Assembly: GCF_014898055.3 (NCBI RefSeq)
Contig: NW_023601543.1
Coordinates: 58,234,806 to 58,298,805, forward strand
Length of the DNA: 64,000 nt
Source of the DNA: Talpa occidentalis
Lineage: Eukaryota; Chordata; Mammalia; Eulipotyphla; Talpidae
Direction: 5' to 3'
In this document: in pieces, positions 1 to 30,524 of the stretch
Layout: every line of letters starts with the position of its first letter
How positions within the stretch are numbered: the first letter of the stretch is position 1
The notes under the pieces: model-generated
Seen by the model: the letters and a program-made list of their open reading frames with translations, nothing else
Databases searched by the model: none
What the model was told of the DNA's origin: nothing
Made by a program: the position numbers and the translations under genes

Positions 1-3369
<3,369 letters not shown>

Positions 3370-3618
3370 GGCGACCTGAGCAAGGGTATGGATGGGGATG
3401 GGCCCCACATCAGCATCTGCCTGACACCCTGGCCACCTATAACCCGTGCCAACCTAGTTAGGTGTATTGACATGAACTTGTGTCAGTATCCACCCAGTGA
3501 CTATGGAGCCCTGGAACCTGGATTTCAGGATTCCTGGAAACCTGGCGTGGAGGGGGACCCTTGTGAGTGCCTTCCCACCTACAATCAGCCCCAGGGACCC
3601 TGCTCCTAAGTGGCCCAC

Positions 3619-3834
3619 CTGAGTACTGAGGCTTGGGTGGCTGGCTGAGGGCAAGGGCCCAACTGATGTAGTGGTGGCCCCTAAGGTGGCAGTATCACTG
3701 TAGGAGCAGAGGGCTCCACAGCAGACACTCTCAGGTACAGCGGTAGTGATGGACGCAGCCACAGATGGAGCCATTGTTTCGCCCGGGACCGTTAGACCAC
3801 TGAGACGGCCCCGGGAGCGCCCATAAAATGGCAT
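3619..3834 (-). CDS. CDK16: CDK16 alternative coding first exon, 74-residue N-terminal extension
   Basis: An open frame starts at ATG 3834-3832 (MPFYGRSRGRLS) and ends SLSTQ at 3619, followed by the donor GTGGGC. Splicing to the acceptor before 3375 continues in frame as T-Q-V-A-M-D-R-M. The usual 5' UTR bases GTCGCC thus become codons and the initiator Met becomes internal. The extension is 72 residues plus Val-Ala, so the long form would have 570 residues. That equals the length I recall for a longer human CDK16 isoform. The extension is Ser/Thr-rich with no recognised domain. It implies a second promoter just upstream, at about 3835-4000. The exon phase and donor are seen directly; actual use is inferred. 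Confidence 0.75.
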
Positions 3835-4129
3835 GTTCCGCTGCCACCAGCCCCACATCACCCCCAACTGCCAAGGCAGAATGCTCCTCACAGCCTCAAG
3901 GACGTTCCCGCCTCCCCCTAGCAACCATCGTCATGGTGACTAGTGGACTACCCCACTGGTCTACGGAGATGAGGGGTGCAGAAAAGAGTAGGGGGGGATC
4001 CTGCTCAGACCCAACCACCAGGTGGGGTTGTGGGGGGATCTCAAAGCATATCAGCTGTCCTCAGGGCCGCTGCTGTTGGAAATGTTCATTTAGATTGGGA
4101 CCCACAAGGCCCCATCCAGATTTTGACAA

Positions 4130-4690
4130 GCGAAGTCACATCTCTCCTCCACTAGAGCATGAACCACATCTTTATAACCCCCAAATGAATGGCCCAGCTC
4201 TCAATGTGGCCTATAATATTTACCCCATTCACCCTATTACCTCTCTGGCCTCACCTCCCCCTGAATCATTGCCAGTTGTTGTTCTGCAACCACATCCAGC
4301 AGTTCCACCTCAGGGACTTTGCACTGGCTGTTCCCAGCACCTTAAATACCTTTCCCCAGATTTCTAAATAACCCCCTCCCTCACCCCCTTCAGGCCATTA
4401 CTCAAATGTCATCTTTTTCATGAGGCCTCCATGAATAACCCTATTTAAAATTTCAACCTATTTAAAATTTCCCTCATCCTGTCAATTATCCCCCCCAACA
4501 CTCATAGCCACCTCAGAAATTACACCATCTACTTATTGGTTTCGTTATTCTTTACTGTCTGTCTCCTCACCGCCATAACTAGAAGATCAGCTCCGCCAGG
4601 GTAGATTTCTGTCTGTTTAGGTCACGGCTATATCCTGAGGACCTGGAACAGTGACTGACACAGAGTAGATTCTCAAAAAGTGCTTATGTC
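4130..4690 (+). repeat. L2 LINE 3' fragment in a CDK16 intron
   Basis: Recognisable L2 phrases occur in sense order: the 'cctcagggactttgcactgg' block near 4310, 'ctcaaatgtcatc' near 4400, and an end resembling 'cctggaacagtgactgacac' near 4640. It is old and diverged. The next stretch, 4700-5640, looks single copy apart from a short AAC run at 5208; I see no gene in it. Confidence 0.7.
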
Positions 4691-5639
4691 AGAAATTAAT
4701 CAATCAGGGGGCTGAGGGCTTAGGACCAACCTCTGCAAGGGTGGTAAGTCCTTTCTACTCATGAACAACCCCAGCAAAGGCACCCAGGGATGCTGGCAAA
4801 GGCAGGGTAATGACCTAGATGGGGCTGCTGGAAGGAACAGAGCCACCAAAAGGTTTAGGTTAGCCACCTTCTGCTTCCTCCTGGGCTCTGGGCCAGCAAG
4901 GAGGGGGAAAGACCTGCCCCAGGAACCATCTGGACTCACAGTAGGGTCTAAGATGGCTCTGGGCCCAAGGGAAGTAGAGCTAGATAGGAGGTAGATGATG
5001 AGGCTGAGGCTGATTTCCAGGAGAAGTGGGTCATCTGTTACGCTGAAATGAGGTGCTTACCCTGGTGGCCCACCCACCCCACCACCCCTCACCCCTCCCT
5101 TCTGCCTGTCTGACCTCACCACTCCCAGTAGTAGAGGGGCCAGCCTGGCAGAAAAACCTCAGTAAAGAAGATGAGGTCCATCCGGAGACTCCAGGATAAC
5201 AACAACAACAACAAAAAAATCCTGAGCCAAGAGGCTGAGGAAGGTGAGGCACAGTCAGCTCCCAAAGACTGTCTTGTAAACGTAGAGCATGGATACTCAG
5301 TTACTTTGCCTGTTATGGCAGGGAATGGGGAATTAAGTAGGACTAGATGGAGGAGGAGGAGGGAGCCAGGAGCCATGACCTCTAATTGAAAACCCCAAGG
5401 GCTGGACATGTTCCAGAGTTCAGTTTTGAGGGGGGAATTTAGGACAATGAGGTACAAAATCTGTGTATCATGCAACACCCCTAGCAGGGGAGTCCTGGTG
5501 GGCCCCTATGAACAGAAACACTCGAACATTATTAATAAACCATAAAATTTTAAGTGTTATTTCAGTTTTCTAAGCTTTATACATTTCAGAATAGTGGAGG
5601 GAGCAAGAAACTGGATATACAACTCCACTCAAAGGGCAC

Positions 5640-7610
5640 ATGTCCTTCCTGACCCTCTAGTATACATACCCATTCTCAAAGTATCCTTTTGAGGACACTC
5701 CCCACCTCACACCACACTGGCCACTGAGAGCAGAGTCATCGCACTCTACTAATTCCCATAGGAACACACCATCCTTATCCTGCCTGACCCCCATAAGCAC
5801 ATTCTAGACCCCCCCTCAGTGTCCTGCTTCCTTCAGAACACACTACACCCTCAAGAAGACTTCCTTACATCTTACCTGCCATTGGCACTGGCAATTGCCC
5901 ATTTTTCTCTAGCCCCCATCAGCATACAAAGCCCCACAGCGCTGCATTAGCATACACTCAGGCTTCTCCACATTAACTCTTAAACCACATTCTTGGACCT
6001 CCTCCTAGGCCCAGCTGCCTGTTGGCTTCTCCAAAGCATTCACCACCCCCCTCCCCATTAACACACTGTATCCCCTACATAATTCTGTCCCCTATTAACA
6101 TGCACTTGGGACCCTTTACAGCTGACCCACATTAGCACTCACTGGACCTTCACACTGCCCTGAATCCCATTAATACAAAGTGAATCATGCAGATCCCTGA
6201 CCTGACTGTCTTTGCCCACATTCAGACCCCTCCACCGCTATGACCATAGCTAATGCATATTCAGGTCCTCCCATCAGCACAAGCTGGACCTTCACTTCAC
6301 CCTGACCCCTATTTGCACACACTGGATCTCACACAGTGCTGCCCCATTAGCACACCCTGAACCCTTACTCAGCCCTACTCCCCTGGGACACACAAACACA
6401 CGGTCTGACCTGATTTAGTGTACACAGGTCTTCATTCAGCCTGGACCCCTATTAGTGCCCACCTCAGCCCTCCATGGCTCTAACCCACTTCGGCAAACGT
6501 ACACCTTCACATATTCCTGTCCATTATTTCTCATCGCTTCAACTCCTCCACGACTATAACCCATTTGCTCACATTTGGCTCCCTTCACAGCCCTGATCCT
6601 CCTTACTGCACCTAGATCTCCTCCACAGCTCTAACCCACCTCCCCCAGCACTCCCTGGAACCTCAATATAACCATCATCCATGGACACAAGCATACGCTG
6701 TCTATTCATAATGTTCTGACATTCTTTAGCATATTCCAGACCTCAATATGCTGACTCTCCCCCCAACCCCCTGCTGGCACAGATTTAAGCACCTCCATGG
6801 CTCTAAAACCACATCAGCAGTCACTAGAACTTCATATAGCACCCTACCCCATCTGGGCATACCCTAGAGTCTCATCTCTCTCCTCATGAACAAGAACACA
6901 CTGACCTCACACCACCTTGACCCCTAATACACCAGCAAATCTCTGACAGCGCTAAGTAAGACACTTCCCTCGCCAGTGATCCTCCTCCCATATATAGATA
7001 GACACGCAACTCTGATACTCATTCGCGCAGGCTCTGGTCAGCCTCCAGGCCTGACCAAATAGCATTTACTGAGCCTCATACCACCGTCATTTCCACATGC
7101 GCTATGACCCCCCAGTACACGCTCTCAACTCTCCAGGTCTTCCACTGCCTCCCTGAGCATACTGTGGACCCTCGCACTCTGCAGTCCTTCACGGACACAT
7201 ACATAGTATTAACACCACCCTAACCCTCATTAGCACACAGCAGGCCTCAGTGCCGTGACCCTATTAGCACACCTCCTGGTACCTCTACACCCTATCCCCC
7301 ATTAACACATACAGGGCCTCTATTGACCTATACCTGCATTTGCACATCTCAGCACTCCTCTGATATCCCACCCCGTCGTATACCCTGGGGTCCCTCCATC
7401 GCCCTGCACCCCCCAACTCATTAGCACACACTGGGCCTCAAATCTTACACAGCGGCAAGACACTTTATTACCACAAGCTCCGACCACTCCACAGCTCAAG
7501 CTCCCATTAGCAAATCTCGAGTCTTTCGCCACTCTGCCACCCACTTCCACACCCTCTGTCCCTTCCAACACCCTGCTCCCCATTAGCACCCGCAACACTT
7601 CCATCCCCAG
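5640..7610. repeat. Degenerate minisatellite in the CDK16 5' intron
   Basis: About 2 kb consists of diverged copies of a roughly 35-40 base unit. The core on this strand is like CCCCATTAGCACACACTGG followed by ACCTCCACACAGCCCTGA. Good copies can be read at about 6128, 6170, 6271, 6309, 6343, 7225, 7300, 7415, 7500 and 7585. Copies differ by many substitutions and indels, so the array is old. In the CDK16 transcript it is G-rich. It ends abruptly where the CpG island begins (about 7620). There is no coding potential. Confidence 0.75.
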
Positions 7611-7619
7611 CTCCCAGAC

Positions 7620-8900
7620 CCGGCCCAGGGCGGGGCCAAGGTCAGGGAGGCCTGGAATGACCCCCCCCCGCCCCGGTGCACTCTGGGAAATTCGCTGGGG
7701 GGAGGAGACACATGCCAGCGGAGCAGCTTAGACCCCGGGCACCGCCCGGGGTCTGGGTGGGGTCAGTAGGAGGAAAAGTAGCCCACACCCCACGTCTCGA
7801 GGACGCGCTCACCGGCGGGGGCGCGCGAGTAACCTCAGCGCCGCGAGGCCGGCGCGGCGGCGCCTGGGGCGGCGGCCCGGGCTGAGGCCGCGCGACCTCT
7901 TTCTCCTCCTGTTCGCCGCAGGCGCCCGTCCCAGTAGTCTTCGGCCATGGCTGCTGGGCCCGGGCCGCCGCCGGCTGAGGAGGAGGAGGCGGCGGCGGCG
8001 GCGGCGGTGGCTGAGGCGGAGGCGGCGTCCCGCTCAGCCGGCCATGAGCTTGGCCGCTGCGGGCGATGCCCCCGGGCTCGTTGGCGCCCTCTCGAACCCG
8101 AGAGCTCACGGCGGCTCGCGGTTCAGAGCCGACTGCTCACGGAGACGCGGCGGATCCCACAGCGGAACAGCCAACGGCCCACCCGCCGCGCGCGCCGCGC
8201 TCCGCGCATGCGCACGCACGCGCTGGTCAGGGTGCAGTGGGAAGGAGGGGACTCACCTCGCAGTGCACGTACCAAGAGACCCGTCCGCCGCGGGAGGGGG
8301 CGCGGCCATTGCGCGCCCACCCGGGTGTATGGCGCCGGCCCTAGAACGGCGCCAGGGGAAAGTGTAGAGGTTATAGTACTCAGTTTCGATCTTACTAGAA
8401 GTTTGCTAGCGCCAGGGTGGGCTGCAGCCAGTAACCAACGTGTCAGTCACCACTCGCTCCCCCTACGCGGTCTCACTTGGTACATCCCCATGGTGGCAAA
8501 CGGGACTTTTGCAAGGAGGAAAAAGATGATGCAGTCAGCTCCAGTCCCTGGAGGTGCCTCGGCAGGCTGAAATCTTAAAGGTTCTCGAGAAGATGACTCT
8601 TCTGGGAAAGGCGGCCAGGAGAATCATTGGCCTTTATCACCTTAGATAAGACAGAGTCTAGTCCCGCCCGCCTAGCTTCCTTCCTCCGCCCCCAACACCC
8701 CGCCCACCGCTAACTCATTCCCAGTGTGAACGTGTGGCCGTCCCGCCCTTTGAGGTGATCGCCCAACCAATCGGGCTTGCTCCCTGGGGTGAGGCCGAGC
8801 AAGAATGAAGGGCGTGGCAGGACTGAAGAGGCGTGATTTCGCTGCTACGGTCACCACCGCCACGCCTCTGCCCGATTTTCATTGGCTTCCACCCGACGGA
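7620..8900 (-). promoter_or_regulatory. CDK16: CDK16 CpG-island promoter and noncoding first exon(s)
   Basis: This is a GC-rich, CpG-dense block. On the minus strand there are two good donors that could end noncoding first exons: GCGAG|GTGAGTCC with exon end at 8257, and CGCCG|GTGAGCGCG with exon end at 7813. Both would splice to the acceptor before 3375. A palindromic NRF1 site lies at 8204-8213. CCAAT boxes lie at 8767-8771 and, inverted, at 8881-8885. No TATA box is evident. GGC/GAG trinucleotide runs at 7980-8030 are GC-rich low-complexity sequence inside the island. Transcription starts cannot be fixed from sequence alone. Confidence 0.75.
8204..8213. promoter_or_regulatory. NRF1-type palindrome
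   Basis: The bases gcgcatgcgc match the NRF1 consensus (GCGCANGCGC) exactly and sit 44 bases downstream of the 8257 exon end, inside the CpG island. This is typical of broadly expressed promoters. Confidence 0.6.
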
Positions 8901-9539
8901 GGGCAGGCCCTTCTTTTTGTTCTGCGCGTCAACCCCACTATAGGTTGAGCATCACTCAAGGTGATTGTTCAAAAAATCATTCAGTCTATTTTCGTCCCGC
9001 CCTCGGCCCAGCCCATCTCCCTCAGCTAGGCTCACGTGGTGGAGCCTAGGCTTAGACGACAGAAAAGGGGGATCATTAGTGCATTACTGTGCAAGCTTGG
9101 GACTTTGAGTTGGGAAGGGGCCTGTTTTCTGCTTCAAACGAGCATTTGTGTATGAGTCCCAAACTCGGTTTTTCTGCATTGTCAACTATCTCCTCTTCCT
9201 CTCCGGAGCCCAGCCCACGGTTCCTCCAACGCTATGGTTTTTCTATTACATTTATTGGGAGCCTCTTGTCATGTGCTGCTGGGCTGACCTAATCCCTCAG
9301 CCCTCTCTGCCTGGAAAACTAAACTGTCACCAAGCTTCGACAGTAGTCTTCAGCAAGCCTTCTGGAATATCTTTTCCCTGCACTCCAGTCCAAAGTTCAG
9401 CTTCTCTGCCTCTTCTGGACTTTCCTTTATGGCAGCTTATCACATCAGCTAGTTTCAGTTTCTCACACTAGCAAGGATTCACAGGACCATGTCGGGAGTG
9501 GAAATATTTTGACAAAGACAAAAGTCCACCGAGCGCTAG

Positions 9540-10025
9540 ACCACCAGGTCCATCACGTCTTAGATCTCATCTCCATCTCCTACCCTTCTTACTCTGCTCC
9601 TGCCAAACTAACCCTCTTCTAACATGACCCAGCAGCCTCCCCAGCAGCCTTGGGGACTTTGCACTTGCCATTCCCTTTCCCTACTCTGCTCTTCCTCCAG
9701 ATATCCACGTCTCATTCCCTCACTTCTTCCAAAGTCCTTGCTTCAGCACCCCTTGTTCATGAAGCCTTCCCAGATTAGCCTATTTAAAAGTGCCTACTTG
9801 CACACACACCCCCGCCCCCACACCTCACCACTGTAGATCCCCAAATCTGGCTTTCACAGACCTTTTGAATGGCACCACTTAACTTATTATCTGTTCTGGG
9901 TCTTACCCTAGCAGAACATACATATCCCCATCCTCACCCTCCCAGGACAGGGATCTTTTTTATCCATGGCTGTCGCCAATGCCTAGAATAGTGCCTGGCA
10001 CAGTCAGCACTCAACAATTGCTGAA
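9540..10025 (+). repeat. L2 LINE 3' fragment, CDK16-UBA1 spacer
   Basis: It carries L2 blocks in order: 'ggggactttgcacttgccat' near 9650, 'tcctccagatatccacgtc' near 9694, 'gaagccttcccagattagcc' near 9761, and an end like 'tagaatagtgcctggcac' near 9983. Its segment 9849-9952 recurs at 10681-10784. The rest of the spacer (8900-9540 and 10025-11720) shows no gene. Confidence 0.75.
9849..9952 (+). repeat. 104-base direct duplication, copy 1
   Basis: This segment of the L2 element matches 10681-10784 with only four substitutions and no gaps in 104 bases by eye. Confidence 0.9.
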
Positions 10026-10680
10026 TGCCCAAATGGCAAATATTCTCAGCAGAGACAAAAGGAGACAACAGTGTCACCCCGTCCTTAGTACCTGCTGGGT
10101 GTGGAGTGCTCAGTGCAGTGACCCAACAATCCCTACCCACTGAGCACTGGTGTCCTATCTTGCTGCGGTCATAATGGTAGATGAACATGAGAGAAGTAAA
10201 ATGGTATGTGTAAAAGAACTAAGTAAGGTGCCCCAAGATTTCACAAGTTCTTGATGAGAAGAGGGTATCAAATTCAAATAAGGTATCAAGGATATTCAGC
10301 AGCTGCAGTGAAGGGATGGAGGTGTCTGGAGAATCTGGGGTTGTAAAGGGAGGAATACAGTAAGCTGTCTCGAGTACCATGAAGGAGCTGAGATAGTAGA
10401 GAAAGGAGACAGGGGAATAAAACTTGTGTGAAGTCTCAGGTGAGGCGTGGTCTGGGGTACTCTAGAGCAGCCATAAGGAAGTGCCTCTCCACTTAACCCA
10501 GACACTAGGGTCACCACTGAATACATGCCAGAATTTACAAAGCACTTCAGGACTCAATGTCCTGGTGGGGTGTAACAAAGAATTATGGAAGGATGAGGTC
10601 ACCCATGCAGAGTAGGCCAAGGCAGGGGAAAGGTCATGAGAGGGAGACTAGCAAGACTTAACCCCGTGCCTGGAGTCTGG

Positions 10681-10784
10681 GGCTTTCACAGGCCTTTTGA
10701 ATGGCACCAATTAACTTATTATCTATTCTGGGTCTTACCCTAGCAGAACATACATATCCCCATCCCCACCCTCCCAGGACAGGG
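10681..10784 (+). repeat. 104-base direct duplication, copy 2
   Basis: Second copy of 9849-9952, about 96% identical and 832 bases away. The flanking sequence is unrelated to the L2 context of copy 1. Confidence 0.9.
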
Positions 10785-11747
10785 GCTGACCCAGCAGTCA
10801 GCAGACATGGGGACAAGCTGTGATGTGTGGCAGGCTAAGTTCAGGAATAGAGGGTGCTATTCTCACACCCAAGTTTGAGTGAAGCAATCAGAGGTCTGTT
10901 TGAAAGTGAAAGAGAGAAGCTGGGGTCTGGCTGGGAGACAGAGGTATGCATGGCACCCTCAAGCAAGTCAGACTGGTGCTTTCAAATCTCTGAAGTACTC
11001 AGTCAAGACCAAGGACAGAGCGTGGGTATCTCTACAGTCCTGGTAGGGCCCATGGCTAACCTCCTACTGCCTGCTCTAACCCACCAACCCACAGCTGGCT
11101 CTTCTCAAAAGTAGGAAACCTCAGGACAGGAAGACCAGGCCTGAGGGGGCAGGGCAGGGTGGGAAAGGGACTATTATTCTATAGATGTTCTCAGTCAAAT
11201 ATTTTCACAAAAATTGCAAAGTATGCACAGGCACTTGCATTCCTCAGTCTAGCAAAGCTATTTAGGCTCCCCTGAGGCAAGAAAGTTGAACTAAGGGCAC
11301 TGCTGGCATTCCCGGCACTGGGAACCATGATGGCAAAGGCCATCATGGCCTTTGCTTCAAGCCAGGTGGGAAGGGATCTGCCCACAAGGACATAAGCCAC
11401 CCTAAGTCCTAGCCAACCTGTCGCCCTAACTTTCCTCTGTACAGACAGGGGACAAAGTTGAGAGAAGGAAAGGACTTGCTCACACACTACTCTGCACTAC
11501 CTCACGACATCAGTAAGACGAGTGGGAGCTGGAGATGGAGAAGGTGAAATGAGAACCCAATTCAAACAAAGTCAAATGGTACCTGCTCTCTCTGGCTTCA
11601 CAGGTGCCTCCATCTCTTCCTAAGCAGGGAGGACAGGAGGAAGGGGTGGGATTGAAGCCTATGGGTGACCACCTGAACCAGACAGCTCCAGGAAGTCCCT
11701 TCCTTCCCTGGAACCAGGAGGGCATGTCACGTCTGGGTTAATAACTC

Positions 11748-11753
11748 TTTATT
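11748..11753 (-). terminator. UBA1: UBA1 polyadenylation signal
   Basis: AATAAA on the minus strand, about 200 bases after the UBA1 stop codon. It gives a short 3' UTR of roughly 11730-11949. Confidence 0.85.
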
Positions 11754-11949
11754 AGGATTCAGGTTCCAAACAAGGTAGAAAGCGGTGGCAAGAGGGGTTG
11801 AGGCAGAGGGATGAGGACAGAATTGGCTTGGCTAGCTTGGCTTGCAACTTGGCTAAGCTGTGCCACTGCCAGAGGCCAAATGACAACTCTGGGCTGGGAA
11901 GGGGTCTAGACGGGTTAGGGCTGGGCCAGTCTACAGGAGTGGATGGGGG

Positions 11950-27190
<15,241 letters not shown>

Positions 27191-27949
27191 ATTGAGTCAG
27201 GATCCAGTTCACACCAGCTCACAGGGATAAGGGGTAAGGCAGGAGGATCCAGGGCCTCTGAGTCAGCCAATTGAATTGCTGGGAATGCTAAGAACCAACG
27301 TAGGTAGAAAAGAGGCTTGGTGAGTTAGTAGGAAGAAAAAGGCAAATCATATTTTTCCATTTACTGACTCTGACCTGGGGTAGGTGTGTCATTTCCTGTA
27401 AGTCCCACTTTCTCCAAATGCAGGGACAAACAGAACTATCCTCAAGGGGTTGCTGGAAAAGTTAAAAAGGCTACAGTCAGAGGACATAGGAAAGCACCTC
27501 CCTGGGCACCTGCAGTGGCCTCCATTACTTACCTCCTTGCCTTGTCATTGATTTGTTTGTTGGGGACATACCATCTCCCCAATCTTTAAATCAAGAAAAG
27601 ATCCAGGGCAGAAGGAGCTTTTACCTCTGAGCCCCTAGTGCTGTCAACAAGAGTCTAAAAAGCAGATTTTGGTTGATTGTTCAAAAGCGGATTTCAAGTT
27701 GCAGAGACTTAAAACAAGCCCGTCTCAAAGCAATCAGAAGGGATCTGGAGCAGAAACCCTAGAGAGGAGTTAAATATCCCTACCCCTGGCACAAAAGTGA
27801 CACCCTTTCTCCCTCAACATCTGCCCAGACCCCAACTAGGATGCACATACTATCAATTGTTCAGCAAAGCTGAACTGGAACTTTGTTTCAAAACTTGCCT
27901 GGGGTCTCTAAACTGGAGATTTTGCAGCCTGAGCACAATCTCCCATCCA

Positions 27950-29620
27950 AACAGAGAAGGAAGCTTGAGGTGGGAGTCTTGGAGCAGGTTTGAGAGGGGG
28001 CAGGCACAGGGTCAGAGGATCAGGATGGAGAAGCTAGGGCACAGGATGTGGCCTGCCAAGCCTCACGGGAACATGAGAGCAGTCAGGAGGTTGTCTGAGC
28101 CCAGGGAGGCTGAGGAAGATGGACAGTGGGATGTTAGAAGCCCTGGGGGACAAGGTGGGGTAGGGCAAGGCTAAGAAAGACTCAATTCTGGATCTTTGGA
28201 AAGGGATCTTTTTAAGGAAGGGACAGGAAACTGCAGTGGAGCCCCCAGAGGTTGCAAGGAGGTAGGAGAGCAGCTGCTGGACCCCATAGTCACCGCACAG
28301 AGAAATGAATGGGAGATTCTGGAGCCCAAGGAAGCAGCAGAAAGATGCTTGGGTCTAGTAAAGAGGTATACACTACATACGATGAGGGTGGATGCTGAGG
28401 CCCAGGGTGGGATCGGGGAGGGATCTCTAATGGAGCACAAAGGCCTTGTGTTGATCTACCTCAGTTGCTCTGAAGGAGTGGAAAGGGAAGACTGAGTGCA
28501 GACAGTTCTGGCCCTAAAAAGTTCAGTAATAAGCAGATACTGGCTAGGTCCCCAAGTGGAGTTGGGTTTCTCTGAACAATTATACAGGATTCTGTGGAGA
28601 CTCTGAAAATAAATGCTGAAAAGAGAGTTTTCTATTCTAATGGCAGACAACTGGTCCTATGGAGGGAAGGGATACCTGACAATAATGTCAGGGTCCTAAC
28701 AAAACTGAAAACAAAAACCGGGGGTCTCTGACTGAAGATGTCAGAGGAACTCGAAAAGCTGTGAGGGCAGATTCTGAGGCCTGACAAGAGGTTAAGCTAT
28801 CTATGAGAGAAGCAGAACCCTGGTTGGCTTTTGAAGGCAGAGACTTGACTGAAGGGTGGGGTTTGGAAGGTGAGCCTCTGATGGAGAGAGCGAGGAGCCA
28901 ACGGGGTCTGCAAGGGCAAATGCTGGCACAAGAATATCTGATGGAGGATTATGTATCCAAACAGTCCCTCCCTAGTGTTTGGTCCCCTAGGAGGGTCTGA
29001 GGAAAGATACTGGGGATAGAGGTGTCGGATGAGGAGATACTGAGGCCTGAAAGGGGGTAGTCTCTGATGAAAATACTGGGACCATGAAAAAGGGGTCAAC
29101 CTCTTAAAGTATCCAAGGAAATATTCTATGCATTGAAAGATTCTCTAAAAAGCAGATGAGGAGGGAAGGGCCCTGCACTGAAAAGGGCCAGGGTGGGTTG
29201 GAAGACATCTGAGATATGGAAAAGGGGTCTCTGAGGAGGCCAACCTTTCACAGGGTCTAGTCCCCTTGGAAGTTCTATGGGCAGATAGCGGGACGAGGGT
29301 GGTGGCAGGGAGGGAAGTGTCTGAAGGAAAATACTAGAGAAGACTCTCAGAAATGAAGGCCATGTGAACCCTCCTCGGAGTGTGGCCTCTCTTGGAAGCT
29401 TCAAGGGCCAGGCAAATATGGAGAACTAGGGGTGTCTGAAAGGAGATTCTAGGGAAGGCCTTTGGTGGCATAGATTGGGAGGGGAGGGTCTTTGACCAGG
29501 TGCATAAGTCTCTAGTGGAAACTGGGGAGGAGTTCCGATCTAACATACAAGGTTCGGGACCGGGTCAGGTCCCTGACTCGGGATGTTGAGCCTTAGTTCT
29601 AAGAGCGGATCCTGGGGGTC
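27950..29620. repeat. Degenerate minisatellite in UBA1 intron 1
   Basis: Diverged copies of a purine-rich unit of roughly 40 bases are repeated irregularly. The core on this strand is like GGGGTCTCTGAAGGAGATAC followed by TGGGGCCTG. Clear copies lie near 28425, 28710, 29000, 29030, 29060, 29228 and 29430. The array ends where the UBA1 CpG island begins. In the transcript it is C-rich, the opposite skew to the CDK16 array. Confidence 0.6.
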
Positions 29621-29639
29621 TGACTCCAAGGTCAGACTT

Positions 29640-30130
29640 GGGAGCCATAGGGACTGGGCTAGTCCTGGATGGGAAACGTCGGCCCCGCCCCAAGAACTGC
29701 CCCCCCACCCCATTCCCCGCCGAACCCTAGCGTTCGAGTCACCACAGCCCGCCTCGACAGCAACCTGAGCCAGCACCAGCCTAGGCCCCTCCAATGCTTC
29801 CTGAAACCCCTGCCCTGGTCAAGGCGCTGTGAGAAAGGCTGTTTGTTACCAATGCCGGTTCCCCGGGTCGCGCCGCCGCCAACTCCTCTAGGAGCCGAAG
29901 CCAAGCCCGGCCGCCACCCTCCTGCTTCTCCTCCTCCCCGACGCCTGGGCCGCCTAGAATCGCCGCCGCCTCCGCGTTCTCCTCTCCCAGGCGTCGTGGT
30001 TGTGGTCTTCCTCGCCACCTCCTTCACCTCAGCCGCCGACACAAGATGGCGGCCGCTTGAGCCTGGGGCCGGAACAAAACCTCGGGCCCCACCCCCAGGA
30101 GCCCGGATGCAGGCAGGCCGCGCCCATCAT
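29640..30130 (-). promoter_or_regulatory. UBA1: UBA1 CpG-island promoter and noncoding first exon
   Basis: CpG-rich block upstream of the first coding exon. The strongest candidate donors on the minus strand are GCTGAG|GTGAAG (exon end 30028) and ATTG|GTAACA (exon end 29850). A YY1-type motif, caagatggcggccgc, occupies 30042-30056. This position near the start site is typical of TATA-less housekeeping promoters. The exact start is not resolved. Confidence 0.75.
30042..30056 (+). promoter_or_regulatory. YY1-type site
   Basis: The AAGATGGCGGC core matches the YY1 consensus and lies in the UBA1 CpG island. Confidence 0.6.
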
Positions 30131-30524
30131 GCCCCTGACTCATTCATTTGAAGAGGACTAGCTCCACCTGGTGGCTACCGTAGCAGTAACTAAGAAAACA
30201 GGTAAAACAACATAAAGGCCACACCCCAAGGAACTTGAATAACTTGTTGCAGCCAGGCTGCTATGGAAACCGAGAAAGAACCTCAAGGCCCAGCTTCCTC
30301 ACCATGAATTATGCATGAAGCCGGGCGGATGGTTGACTAAACGCGGCAACCAGAAAGCCAGTGTTAACACACGAAGCCACGCCCCCATTTCTCATGAATA
30401 ATGAATGTATTGCCGCAGCCGGAAGTCAAAGAGACCTAGGCCACATTCATCATGAATAATGCATGAAGCCAATGTATTTGTGCGCTGGAACAAAAGGGAC
30501 AGGTTTAGAATACTGCTGCATCTA

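Noticed and set aside
3900..3950. Possible RFX X-box at agcaaccatcgtcatggtgac
   Set aside because: The half sites are in the wrong relative orientation for an X-box (outward facing).
5640..7610. Possible CRISPR-like regular array
   Set aside because: Units are diverged and contiguous with no constant repeat and unique spacer pattern, and the DNA is mammalian.
7947..8570. 207-codon plus-strand open frame in the CDK16 CpG island (Ala/Glu-rich start)
   Set aside because: Composition follows GGC/GAG repeats, it runs antisense to the CDK16 first exons, and no protein family is recognisable. GC-rich DNA gives long chance frames.
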